Shown piece by piece: positions 55,947-64,000 of a stretch of DNA of 64,000 bases. The notes beneath the pieces were generated by a model that made no database searches, was not told where the DNA came from, and saw nothing but the letters and a program-made list of their open reading frames with translations. Location of the stretch: the NCBI RefSeq assembly GCF_902859895.1, contig NZ_CADIKM010000023.1, positions 17,332-81,331 of the forward strand, in the 5' to 3' direction. The translations under genes and the position numbers were made by a program. Origin of the DNA: Pararobbsia alpina. GTDB taxonomy: Bacteria; Pseudomonadota; Gammaproteobacteria; Burkholderiales; Burkholderiaceae. Numbering within the stretch: position 1 is the first letter of the stretch; the number at the start of each line of letters is the position of its first letter.

Positions 55947-58900
55947 TCAGGCCACTGGCTGCCCGTCGTTCTCACTGAATGGGGCGTGCTCGACTTCCCC
56001 GTTCGGCAGAACGAGTTGAAAGTCGGCACCACGAGGCGCGTTTGCGCTCGCCCAAAGTCGTCCCCCGTGCGCCTCCACGATTGAACGGCAGATCGACAGG
56101 CCCATACCCAGGCCATGTGCCTTCGTCGTGTAAAACGGATCGAAGACGCGCTTGACCTCCTCCGGGGACAGTCCCGGTCCAGAGTCCCGCACGGCAATGG
56201 ACACGCCATCCGATGAATCTGCGGTCGTACTGATCAGCAAGTCGCGGGGGGCCATGCTCGTTGTGCTCATTGCTTCCACCGCATTGAGAATCAAATTGAG
56301 CATCACCTGTTGCAGCTGCACGCGATCTCCCCGGACGAATGGCAAACCATCCCCGAGCAAAGTCTGCACTGAGACGCGGTTCTTCGCTGCTTCGCCCTGC
56401 GTCAGTTCGATCACCTCGCGGACCGCTTCGTTGATGTCCACCTTGTCCTTGCGTGGAGGCGCTTTTTTGATCAGACCGCGAATCCCGTTGACAATGCCAC
56501 CCGCTCGCATCGTTTCATTGACGATGCGATCGAGCGACTGCCTGACCTCCTCAAGGTTCGGCGGGTTGGTGCGCAGCCAGCGTAAGGCGGCCGAAGCGTC
56601 CGCCGCTGCCGCGGCGATCGGCTGCTGGACTTCATGGGCGATCGAGGCCGTGAGCTGACCCATCGTCGCCGCCCGGTTCGAGTGCGCGAGTTCCATCTGC
56701 ACTTCGCGGTAGCGCCGCTCGCTCTCGCGCGCTTCGGCTTCCGCCCGCTTGCGCTCGGTCAAATCGAGCACGAAAGCGACACCCTGATTCGCACCTGCTT
56801 CGAACATCGCCACGCCAATCAGCACCGGCGCGCGGCTGCCGTCCTTTCGGGAGAACTCCTTCTCGAAGGGCTGTAGCGTTCCCGTCATCTTGAGCTCCAG
56901 GATCCGTTGATTGTCGCGGTCGAGCCATTTGGGCGGCGTCAGGTCCGTCCATCGCATACGTCCGGACATGAGGTCCTCGCGGTCGTATCCCACGATACGG
57001 AGGAAGGCGTCATTGGCCTCGAGGATTTGACCTGCCAGGTCCCAGATGAAGATGCCGACAATGTTGGCGTCGACGAGACGCCGGATTCTCGCTTCACGCT
57101 CTGCGAGATCGCCAGTTGTGCCGTGCTGCAGGCTGATGTTCACCATGCGACACAGATGCAAGCGAAGCAAATGGAAGTCGGTATAGTAGGCAGCGCCGAA
57201 CAGGGCAGACAGCAGACGCATGGCGGCCTGCAGTTCCGGATCGGTCATCAGCGGCAAGTCAATCAGACTCTCGATCGGGCGCCCCGCCAGGTTGCGCCAG
57301 ACCGTTTCGTATTCGGCCTGCACCTGTTCCTGGGTCGGGTGTGCCGGGAGGTCAATGCCGAACAGGCGCAGGCAGGCAAGCGCGCTGTTGACTGCCTGCG
57401 GGTTCTCCGACTTCACGATATGCAACTGGACCTCCAGGTGATAGACGACCGCCTGGTCGAGTTTCGACGCGCAGCGCTGCAATAGCTCCTCGATCAATTG
57501 CTCGGCCTGGTCGAAGCGACCGGTCAGGAACTCGCATTCCGCGCATTCGAGCCACAGGCTGAACATCAACTCGTACTGGCTGGCCCAATACGTTTCATCA
57601 AGTAGCGCCATACCGGCGGCGAGATACGGGCGCGCCGACGCATAGGCCGCCGATGCCTTGGCCCGACGTCCGGCACGGAGGTCGAGCGCCGCCACCTGCA
57701 CTTTCTCGTCGCGCTCGATGAGCAGTCCACCCCCCCTGTTGAACTGGTTCGCGACATCGAACACATGCTCGGCGAGTTCGTCTGCCGTCATGTTTGCCAG
57801 GAACACGCGGCCGATCTGCAGGTGGACTTCGGCACGCTGCGCTTCAGGAGTCAGCGAATAAGCGGCCTGCTGGATTCGGTCGTGCAGAAACTTGCCGCTA
57901 CCATCGGAGCGCATGATCAAACTTTCGCGCACCGCCGCCGCAAGGCCTTGCTCGGCCTCCGCCTTGCTCGAGTTTCGCCGTACCTGGATCGCGGCATGCT
58001 CGCTGACGAGCGTAAGCTGGCGCAGCTTGAATGTGTTGCCGAGGCATGCGGCCAACTGCAGGGCTTCCTGCGCCGGGACCGGCAGTTGACGCAACTTGCC
58101 GACCATGAGGTCAACCACGTTGTCGGCGAAGTCCATCGCCTTGATCTCATTCAGATCCCACTGCCAGGCCCGCTGTTGTGCGTCATGCCGCAGCAAGCCG
58201 TTCCTGTGCAATGCATCCAGGAATTGGATAAAAAAGAACGGGTTGCCCTCGGTGCGTTCAAAGACCAGTCGCGTCAGCGGCTCGCAGGATGCCGGTGGTG
58301 CATGAAGCGCGTCGGCCACCAGTTGGTTCAGATGCGTAACCGACGGCGCCACGAGCTGGAGGTCCGTCACCGATGTGCCACTGTGGCGGATTGTCTCGAG
58401 GCTGGTCATCAGCGGATGCGCCGCGCTCACTTCGTTATCGCGGTAGGCGCCAATCAGCAGCAGATGGCGGATGTCCGAATGAGTGAGCAGGTGCTCGACG
58501 AGCGCCAGGCTGGCCGCGTCGATCCACTGCAGATCGTCCAGAAAGAGGACGAGCGGATGGTCCTCGCTGGTGAACGCCGTGACGAACTGCCGGAACACCA
58601 GGCGGAGCCGGTTCTGCGCTTCGGTCGGCGGCAGCACCGGGACGGGCGGCTGGGGGCCGATGATCAGCTCGACCTGGGGCAGCACATCGACGATGAGCTG
58701 GCCATTGGCGCCGACCGCAGCCTGGATCTGTTGCCGCCAGCCGGCGACGCGCGCCTCGCTTTCGGCCAGCAGTTGCTGCACCAGTTCGCGAAACGCTTGC
58801 GTGAGGGTGGCGTAGGGGATATCGCGCTGGTACTGATCGAATTTGCCCGCGATGAAATAGCCGTGCTTGGCGACGATCGGCTTGCGCAATGCGTCGACCA

Positions 58901-59909
58901 GCGACGACTTGCCGATGCCCGAGTACCCGGAAACCGTCGCCAGCGCCGCTTGGCCGGTGCTCGCCATGCGCTCGAAGGCGCCGAGCAGCCGCTCCGCTTC
59001 CGGGCCACGCCCGTATAGTCGACGCGGGACCTGGAAGCGCTCCGGGATGTCTTCCTTGCCGAGCGCAAACGGTTCGACCCGGCCCGAGGCCTGCCATTGC
59101 GCCAGACACCGATCGAGATCGACTTTCAGCCCTTGCGCACTTTGGTAGCGGTCTTCCGGCAACTTGGCCAACAACTTCATGACGATGTCCGACACCGGTT
59201 GCGGCACCTCGGGCACGATTTCACGTGGCGGGGTCGGCATGCGGGCGATATGGCAATGCATCCATTCCAGTGGATCGTTCGCCTGAAACGGCAACTGGCC
59301 GGTCAGCATCCGATAGAGCAACACACCCATCGAATAGCCATCGGTCCGATAGTCCACTGGACGATTCATGCGGCCCGTTTGCTCGGGGGACACGTAAGCC
59401 CAATCGCCCGCGGGTACAGCGACGTCCTCCGACGAGACGGTGCTCGCTTCCCGGGCGGTCGCCATACTGAAATCCGCCAGCAGAACCCGGCCAGTCGCAG
59501 GATCGACGAGGATATTGGCAGGCCGGATATCGCGATGAATGACCTGAGCGGCATCGATTGCCGTGAGCGCATCGGACAGATTGCGGCCGATACGCAGGCA
59601 AAGCGCCAGGTCCATGCGCGGCTCACGGCCCAAAACGACTTCGAGCGACTCGCCTGTGAAGTCTTCCAGGACCACTGCTGAGCCGCCGCGTCCATCGGCC
59701 AGCGCGAGCGGTTTGGCAATGCCCTCGACATTCAACGATTGCAGCAGCACGTATTCGCGTTTCAGACGAGCGGATTGGGCTGCGTCGTCGTGTTCCGAAG
59801 CGAGCTTCAACAGCACCGGCATTCCGTCCGTCAAGCGGCGCGCGCGATAGAGGTCCGAGCCGGCTGTTGCGCAGATCCGGTCATAAATCTGACAATTCGC
59901 GATGGCCAT
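55947..59909 (-). CDS. Ser/Thr kinase - AAA ATPase - PAS - histidine kinase fusion, internally shortened
   Basis: A 1320-residue chimera. Residues 1-265: Ser/Thr kinase (Lys35, HRD at 125-127, DFS in place of DFG at 146-148). About 295-930: ATPase with Walker A GYSGIGKSS (328-336) and Walker B FLDDLQW (456-462), then helical repeats. About 935-1055: PAS. About 1070-1310: histidine kinase with His1092 (SIAHEVQQP) and DSGPGLSP. Relatives usually run about 1750-1850 residues and continue the helical repeats into a GAF domain. Here the text jumps from ISLQHGTTG to DLAEREARIRR (residues 925-944), so about 450 residues appear deleted in frame. Confidence 0.82.
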   Translation of the reverse strand: MAIANCQIYDRICATAGSDLYRARRLTDGMPVLLKLASEHDDAAQSARLKREYVLLQSLNVEGIAKPLALADGRGGSAVVLEDFTGESLEVVLGREPRMDLALCLRIGRNLSDALTAIDAAQVIHRDIRPANILVDPATGRVLLADFSMATAREASTVSSEDVAVPAGDWAYVSPEQTGRMNRPVDYRTDGYSMGVLLYRMLTGQLPFQANDPLEWMHCHIARMPTPPREIVPEVPQPVSDIVMKLLAKLPEDRYQSAQGLKVDLDRCLAQWQASGRVEPFALGKEDIPERFQVPRRLYGRGPEAERLLGAFERMASTGQAALATVSGYSGIGKSSLVDALRKPIVAKHGYFIAGKFDQYQRDIPYATLTQAFRELVQQLLAESEARVAGWRQQIQAAVGANGQLIVDVLPQVELIIGPQPPVPVLPPTEAQNRLRLVFRQFVTAFTSEDHPLVLFLDDLQWIDAASLALVEHLLTHSDIRHLLLIGAYRDNEVSAAHPLMTSLETIRHSGTSVTDLQLVAPSVTHLNQLVADALHAPPASCEPLTRLVFERTEGNPFFFIQFLDALHRNGLLRHDAQQRAWQWDLNEIKAMDFADNVVDLMVGKLRQLPVPAQEALQLAACLGNTFKLRQLTLVSEHAAIQVRRNSSKAEAEQGLAAAVRESLIMRSDGSGKFLHDRIQQAAYSLTPEAQRAEVHLQIGRVFLANMTADELAEHVFDVANQFNRGGGLLIERDEKVQVAALDLRAGRRAKASAAYASARPYLAAGMALLDETYWASQYELMFSLWLECAECEFLTGRFDQAEQLIEELLQRCASKLDQAVVYHLEVQLHIVKSENPQAVNSALACLRLFGIDLPAHPTQEQVQAEYETVWRNLAGRPIESLIDLPLMTDPELQAAMRLLSALFGAAYYTDFHLLRLHLCRMVNISLQHGTTGDLAEREARIRRLVDANIVGIFIWDLAGQILEANDAFLRIVGYDREDLMSGRMRWTDLTPPKWLDRDNQRILELKMTGTLQPFEKEFSRKDGSRAPVLIGVAMFEAGANQGVAFVLDLTERKRAEAEARESERRYREVQMELAHSNRAATMGQLTASIAHEVQQPIAAAAADASAALRWLRTNPPNLEEVRQSLDRIVNETMRAGGIVNGIRGLIKKAPPRKDKVDINEAVREVIELTQGEAAKNRVSVQTLLGDGLPFVRGDRVQLQQVMLNLILNAVEAMSTTSMAPRDLLISTTADSSDGVSIAVRDSGPGLSPEEVKRVFDPFYTTKAHGLGMGLSICRSIVEAHGGRLWASANAPRGADFQLVLPNGEVEHAPFSENDGQPVA

Positions 59910-60246
59910 CGCCCCCCCTTTGCCCCGCCAGCGACTTGCCCGACACCTAAATGTCGCGTTTCCGCTATTGCCCGAACCGCAGCGCAGGATACGTATTGGT
60001 CAGCGTCATCACTTCGTAATCCATATCGACTGGATGATTAGTCTACCCGGTCGCCAATCAGATGCCAGTCTTTCCGCCGCCGCAGCCTGCGCACGCTATT
60101 CGTTACACCGGGGGCAGTGCAGTATAGAAGGCGACTGCGAGAAAATCCCTGCCTGTTGGCGTAGCAAAGGTACTCAAGCGCCTGTACTGTTCGCTCGACA
60201 TGATTCTTCGGTGCGTGCGGTCGTACGTCGGAAACGCAGCCCTGAC
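59910..60246. other. 337-bp intergenic stretch, no gene seen
   Basis: This lies between the hybrid kinase and the ANTAR gene, both leftward. The kinase promoter should lie here; the part around 59990-60045 is AT-richer (TATCGACTGGATGATTAG). Open frames crossing it are shadows of the kinase gene. Confidence 0.35.
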
Positions 60247-60900
60247 CTACCGCCCCCGCGACAAAACTTGGTCGGCCATGATGATCGCCGACGCGATCTC
60301 CTCGACCGACACTCGCTTGCCCATGGCCTGTTCCCGGATCGCCTTGTAAGCATCGAGCCTGCTCAGACCGCGCTGTCGCCCAAGAATCTCCTGGGCTTCG
60401 GCGATCTTTCTCGCGCCCTCGACCCTTTCCTCGAGACGATTGACCCGTTTCTTCAGCCGTTTCAAATCGCCCGAAATCTGGCGTGCCAATACCATCGCGC
60501 TCAACACGCCAAACGAGCGTACCGGTGAAGCGACGACCGCCTTCGCTCCGATGCGAAGCACGGCATCCATCATGGTGGGATTTTCGTAGTTGACGACGGC
60601 GATCACCGGCGGCGCATCCTCGCTATCGCACCACGCGAAATCGTGGCCGATCGTGTCCGGATACAAGCCGACGAACACGAGGTCACTGCCCGGTACGGGC
60701 TCGGCGAGCGGCGGCCAGAAGGTGTGCACCTGGCAACCGATGCGCTGGATCTGCTGGGTCAACAACGCGCCGTCGCGATCGTGCGGATGAAACACGCACA
60801 CGTGCAACGAGCGCAGGTCCCTCAGCCCTTGCGGACTCGCACGAGCTATTGTCTGCGTGGGTCGCGCGCTTTCGCCGAACGTTTTGTTGTCACTGCGCAT
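60247..60900 (-). CDS. ANTAR-domain transcription antitermination regulator (AmiR/NasT type)
   Basis: A 217-residue regulator: a pseudo-receiver (about 30-140; LHVCVFHPHDRDGALLTQQI, no phosphorylatable Asp in the expected VFVGLYP position) and a C-terminal coiled coil plus ANTAR RNA-binding domain (LEERVEGARKIAEAQEILGR, then LSRLDAYKAIREQAMGKRVS). ANTAR proteins release transcription terminators by binding paired hairpins. AmiR-type proteins are held by a partner binding protein; here that partner appears to be the decayed frame ending exactly at this ATG. Confidence 0.83.
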   Translation of the reverse strand: MRSDNKTFGESARPTQTIARASPQGLRDLRSLHVCVFHPHDRDGALLTQQIQRIGCQVHTFWPPLAEPVPGSDLVFVGLYPDTIGHDFAWCDSEDAPPVIAVVNYENPTMMDAVLRIGAKAVVASPVRSFGVLSAMVLARQISGDLKRLKKRVNRLEERVEGARKIAEAQEILGRQRGLSRLDAYKAIREQAMGKRVSVEEIASAIIMADQVLSRGR

Positions 60901-61292
60901 TCAGCTCTCCACCGGACTCATGCGCAATGCCCAATCGCCGAACGCATGCATGACAAGATAAGGATCGGGACTGCATCTTCCGATCGTTGAGCCTGGATGT
61001 GCACTTAGCGTGCCGCGGGCCACGAACATTCTCGTCGTCGGCGGCGCATTCCATGGCCGACCTAGATCAAGTTTGTCTCTCTTCGCTGGGCTCGGCCCGG
61101 CGCGCCATCGCGGCGCGAGCTTGCCCTCGACGACCACGCGGTCTCGCGGGGCGATCAGAGCTTGCAGGACGTCGACCATGCGGTCGGTGGGTAGGACCAC
61201 GCCGTCCGCGGTCATGCGACGCGTGCGAGCCGGCGATGCTTTTCCGCGCGGCGCGTGGCCCAACGGGATTGGGACTGACTTTGACTGGACAT
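60901..61292 (-). pseudogene. Decayed chimera: MdcA-like start joined to a binding-protein-like end
   Basis: From an ATG at 61292 one frame reads MSSQSQSQSRWATRRAEKHR to LARVA-stop. A second frame, joined near 61211-61222, gives TADGVVLPTDRMVDVLQALI then APRDRVVVEG, which resembles the start of malonate decarboxylase alpha (MdcA). The similarity then stops. The end (HPGSTIGR then PDPYLVMHAFGDWALR) resembles the C-terminus of AmiC/UrtA-like binding proteins. Its stop directly abuts the ANTAR ATG. A deletion plus frameshift is the likely history. Both partial matches are short. Confidence 0.4.
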
Positions 61293-62054
61293 GTGTGCTC
61301 TTGCTCAGGACAGGAGGTGAGTCTAAAGAGCGAAAGACACCGGTTCAATCACGTTCGGGACGCGTCTGTTAGCCGCGCTAAGTCGACGCTCAAATGGCAA
61401 CTTGGGCATGGCCAATAGTTCACGCGTTTCCGACGTCTTCCTTCAAGTCGCCGCATTCATCGCAGCGATCCAAGACACGGATCTGCATCGGTCGGTAGCG
61501 CTACTGTTATGGCTTCCACTCAAATGAAATCGCAAAGTCCAAGGACTGACGATAGACGAACGCTCCAATGAAAACCATTCTACGAACGGTCGCGGCAGTC
61601 CTCCGTGGGCATAACGCGCTCATACGTTTGGATATCTCGAGGCATCGAGGAAGCGAGTGTTCGAGTCTTGGCGACGAAGCGCCCGTGCGTGCGCGCAGGA
61701 GGCGCTCGTGATCGAGTCGTTGGTAGAGGCTGCAGCGCAGAGTGGCGATGATCATCCTTCGGAGGCATGTTATGCCGACAGTTCGGCGCGAGGAAGTTCG
61801 AGCGTTCGCAGCGCCATGCGACTAAGGCATGCGTTGTCTCGTCAGATTCTCGATTGCCGTGTTCATGGAACCGACGCACCCGGTGCAGAGGGCGTGCTCG
61901 CCGCGGCTTTTCCTCTGATGAAACCTGCGGGTCGAGTTGGTCCCGTCGTCGTGGGACAGGATTCGGCCAATTGTTGCCGCTCGCCCCTCCCACAAAGCCG
62001 TCATTCGAACGGCTGGTCCACCCCGAAACCTGCCGGATGCCCCTTATGGAATGA

Positions 62055-62127
62055 GGATTCAACCGGTCGATGAAACACAATAGAAGCTGCGTGAGCGGCG
62101 GGATTGTTGTATCGACCGGTTGAATCC
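62055..62127. repeat. 17-bp perfect inverted repeat
   Basis: GGATTCAACCGGTCGAT (62055-62071) and ATCGACCGGTTGAATCC (62111-62127) are exact inverse complements 39 bp apart. Similarity continues weakly into the spacer (ACACAAT against ATTGTTGT). It is too long for chance in a window this size. Possible end pair of a small element or a large hairpin beyond the tetR stop. Confidence 0.8.
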
Positions 62128-62136
62128 GCACCAGAC

Positions 62137-62184
62137 ACCTGACCTTCGCTATGCCTACTTCGTCGGCGATCGGGAAGGTCAGGT
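62137..62184. repeat. 11-bp perfect inverted repeat after the TetR gene
   Basis: ACCTGACCTTC (62137-62147) and GAAGGTCAGGT (62174-62184) are exact inverse complements with a 26-bp spacer. The pair lies about 80 bp past the tetR stop (leftward gene), and 10 bp from the longer repeat. No T-run follows. Confidence 0.7.
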
Positions 62185-62261
62185 TCTTGTTGTACTACAC
62201 CATGATCGACTCGGGGCTGCGTTCTTTACGAAAGCCACGTGCGTCATCGCCGCGCGGGCGC

Positions 62262-62990
62262 CTACGTTATCTTCAAACGATCCGGAACTGCGGCGACCGC
62301 TGCGGTGTGCAGACCGCCGCTCGAAAGCTTTTGTTCCTGCTCGTGAGCGAACCCGTTCAAAAAAGCATCGACGACCGAGCGCACCTTTGCCTCCACGATC
62401 GACGCCTTGGGTGGACGTATGATTCCGAGCAGGAGCTGGTGCGATAAATTGAACGCCATCATGTCGTGAAAGAGGATTGCAGCCTCCTGCGCGTCGCAAG
62501 TGCGCAGTTCCCCGCGTGCCTGGCGCTCCTCGCAGAACTTTGTCATTGCCTCATAAAAGATACGCGGTCCCCGATCGAACCACGTCTGTCCCACTTGTGG
62601 AAAGCGACTCGATTCGGCAATGGCCAAGCGCTGCAATGCGATGGCTCGGGGATGCAGCACGGCCTTGTAGAACGTCTGGCCAATGCTGGTCAACGCTTGC
62701 CGCAGCGGCAGCGAGAATGCATCGGATACCGAAATTATGCTGGATATCTCGTCACTGAGATATTCGACCGCAGCAATGAAGAGACTTTCTTTGCCCTTGA
62801 AATGCTTATACACATTGGACTTGGAGCCGCCTACCTCAGCGATGATTTCATCCAGGGTCACGCCATCGTAGCCGCGCGCCAAGAACATGTCCGCTGCAGT
62901 GCTCAGCAGTTCGCGGCGTCTTTGCGTCGATTTGCTCACCGGTAGACGCGATGGCAGTTTTTTTGAGGCAGGCGTCTTGCTAGTGGGCAT
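62262..62990 (-). CDS. TetR-family transcriptional regulator
   Basis: A 242-residue TetR regulator with a basic N-terminal extension (TPASKKLPSRLPVSKSTQRR), helix-turn-helix (ADMFLARGYDGVTLDEIIAE, then VGGSKSNVYKHFKGKESLF) and an AefR-like C-terminal domain (TFYKAVLHPRAIALQRLAIA, RIFYEAMTKFCEERQ). Such proteins usually control efflux or lipid genes placed divergently. The expected divergent gene is displaced by an IS630 remnant. GTAC-N6-GTAC palindromes upstream are probable operators. Confidence 0.85.
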   Translation of the reverse strand: MPTSKTPASKKLPSRLPVSKSTQRRRELLSTAADMFLARGYDGVTLDEIIAEVGGSKSNVYKHFKGKESLFIAAVEYLSDEISSIISVSDAFSLPLRQALTSIGQTFYKAVLHPRAIALQRLAIAESSRFPQVGQTWFDRGPRIFYEAMTKFCEERQARGELRTCDAQEAAILFHDMMAFNLSHQLLLGIIRPPKASIVEAKVRSVVDAFLNGFAHEQEQKLSSGGLHTAAVAAVPDRLKIT

Positions 62991-63071
62991 GTAAACCTCT
63001 TTTCGTTTTCAACCGAATTCCGATCGCTCTCGACCCATCCGTACCCTAGTGTAGCGTTCCATTCTGTTTTG

Positions 63072-63485
63072 GACTTAGGCGGCTATTCGCGCGAATGACC
63101 TTCTGTAGGGTGTCGCGTGGGCTCCTGGTCCAGATGAGCGGTTTGGGGTTGGTGTTGTGATGGGCGACGAACTCATCGATGGCGCGACCAGTTCGAGCAC
63201 GCCGCGGCGGCGCCGCGCAGTAATGATATCGCGGAAAGAGTGCTCAACTATGTTCAGCCACGACGCGGAGGTGGGCGTGAAGTGCATGTTCAAGCGCGGA
63301 TGGTTCGCCACGCCCAAATGCCCAGTGATGTCCTTGTTCTGCTTGCCGTCAGCGGTCAGCAGCACAATACGCTCGCGCTGTGCCAGCCTCACGCTCGTGA
63401 GCTTCGAGCGAAGCAGCGTCGTCAGCTCGTCTCGCTCCTCATCGGTCAACACGATCTCGGGGCAACTCGCACAACTCGGGGGCAA
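63072..63485 (-). pseudogene. IS630-family transposase, internally deleted and frameshifted
   Basis: The N-terminal part reads SCASCPEIVLTDEERDELTT then VRLAQRERIVLLTADGKQNK (helix-turn-helix head). It jumps to the catalytic C-terminus LNMHFTPTSASWLNIVEHSF, missing about 200 residues including the first DDE aspartates. A further one-base loss near 63170-63190 shifts the frame: the second frame supplies AIDEFVAHHNTNPKPLIWTR and IRANSRL. Clearly inactive. It lies in the tetR upstream region. Confidence 0.8.
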
Positions 63486-63604
63486 GTTGCACGACCTCTC
63501 CAGGCGATCACAGAGTGAAACTGCTCAACCCAGATAAGTTCTATCAATAGAAATACACTCCACTAGCCCTTGCCGCTTGCCCCCGCATTGGCACACTCAA
63601 AATC

Positions 63605-63618
63605 GTACCGATTGGTAC
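63605..63618. promoter_or_regulatory. GTAC-N6-GTAC palindrome, copy 1
   Basis: GTACCGATTGGTAC. With the copy at 63729 it gives the shared form GTACYGRWYGGTAC. Probable TetR operator (see the finding on these palindromes). Confidence 0.5.
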
Positions 63619-63728
63619 TCTACCTTACAGATTCCCGGCCGCCCATCCTATCGAGTAAGGTGTCAAAAAACTGGCGTTTACCCCAATATCCCACTCCTCG
63701 CGTTGACATCTACCATGCTTGAAAAATA

Positions 63729-63742
63729 GTACTGGACGGTAC
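63729..63742. promoter_or_regulatory. GTAC-N6-GTAC palindrome, copy 2
   Basis: GTACTGGACGGTAC, 124 bp after copy 1. A weaker form, GTACCCTAGTGTAG, lies at 63041-63054 just upstream of tetR. Confidence 0.5.
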
Positions 63743-64000
63743 ACTTTTGACTTCATCGATCTGCACCCGGCGCGTTTTGGAGGTCCGCTCCATCAGCACG
63801 GCCATGGCGCATTGCTTCGGTACCCAGTGGTTTAGTGTCAACGCAACCGATGCGCCTCAACACCATTCTCTTGCTTCAGACCTTTGGTGTGAGCATCCCG
63901 AGGTTGCCGAGTGCCGGATGATCGAAGAGCAATCTTGACGCCCGGTACGCGGAATTCACCCCCTCAGTCCCATTCAGTGAGGCGATGTCATGCCCGTTCT

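Larger units (their letters stand above)
61293..62261. other. About 970-bp non-coding stretch with two inverted repeats
   Basis: No frame here shows a domain, codon bias or ribosome site typical of the neighbours, and composition is less GC-rich than flanking genes. Two perfect inverted repeats lie at its right end (given separately). The region separates the decayed ANTAR partner from the TetR gene, and may be a decayed mobile or deleted segment. Confidence 0.4.
63486..64000. other. Right-edge intergenic region, possible start of a rightward gene at 63991
   Basis: Apart from the two palindromes, the first 270 bp are AT-rich and promoter-like. From about 63740 composition rises. A frame of 63 codons (63747-63938) has no recognisable product. 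GAGGCG at 63978-63983 precedes an ATG at 63985 and another at 63991, which might open a gene running past the window. Nothing can be said about its product. Confidence 0.35.

Noticed and set aside
57765..59018. 417-codon plus-strand frame opposite the large kinase fusion
   Set aside because: Shadow frame; the minus strand holds kinase and Walker motifs in the right order.
61580..62131. 183-codon minus-strand frame in the non-coding stretch
   Set aside because: No recognisable domain or start signal; it crosses the 17-bp inverted repeat.

Overview
The window is about 64 kb of GC-rich DNA. Its protein families (meta-cleavage aromatic operon, AAHS aromatic-acid transporters, several TauT/NitT-type ABC importers, UTRA-GntR and LysR regulators, creatininase, BluB) fit a Burkholderiaceae accessory replicon, such as a Paraburkholderia, Caballeronia or Burkholderia second chromosome or megaplasmid. 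This placement is inferred from gene content and composition only. No rRNA, tRNA or CRISPR array was seen. Decayed genes are common: fragments of IS3, IS6 and IS630 transposases, a deleted MFS gene, a frameshifted sensor kinase, and remnants of an ABC permease, an MFS carrier and an MdcA-like gene.

1-9.6 kb: after an IS3 orfA fragment comes a GntR-led catabolic operon. It encodes a type I (VOC) extradiol dioxygenase, an MhpC-like C-C hydrolase, a lipocalin-like protein, then MhpD, MhpF and MhpE, which take 2-hydroxypenta-2,4-dienoate to pyruvate and acetyl-CoA. An AAHS-type importer follows, then a second ring-cleavage module (LigA-like and LigB-like class III dioxygenase plus a CHMI-type tautomerase). 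9.7-20.7 kb: a chemoreceptor, a wrecked ACS-type MFS gene, an aromatic-hydroxylase-type flavoprotein with DUF2783 and an IlvD-like dehydratase, a TPR plus ATP-grasp-like protein, a ketopantoate-reductase-like protein and a second AAHS carrier. Together this looks like an aromatic-acid sensing, uptake and degradation island.

20.8-30 kb: two histidine-kinase genes (the first frameshifted), a small secreted glycine-rich protein, an FAD/NAD(P) protein, a clear tauABC operon, a DUF1993 protein and an SDR epimerase. 30.2-40.2 kb: a fused MFS/spermidine-synthase-like protein, then a leftward operon (SDR, Hri1-like protein, SBP, permease, ATPase, creatininase) with a divergent LysR gene, then BluB and an IS6 remnant. 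40.3-44.8 kb: DUF2946, TonB receptor and PepSY membrane protein, probably metal uptake.

44.8-52.3 kb: a nine-gene leftward operon with an unusual content: UTRA-GntR regulator, AprA-like flavoprotein, AprB-like two-cluster ferredoxin, HEAT-repeat protein, DUF971 protein, a small unknown protein and an SsuABC-type importer. I rate this the best candidate for an undescribed system: an importer and a dissimilatory-APS-reductase-like redox pair in one heterotroph operon. 52.5-64 kb: a PhnD-like binding protein overlapping a fatty-acid desaturase, an orphan sugar-type SBP, a 1320-residue kinase/ATPase/PAS/histidine-kinase chimera that has lost its middle, an ANTAR regulator whose neighbour has decayed, a TetR regulator, an IS630 remnant, and two GTAC-N6-GTAC palindromes just before the right edge.
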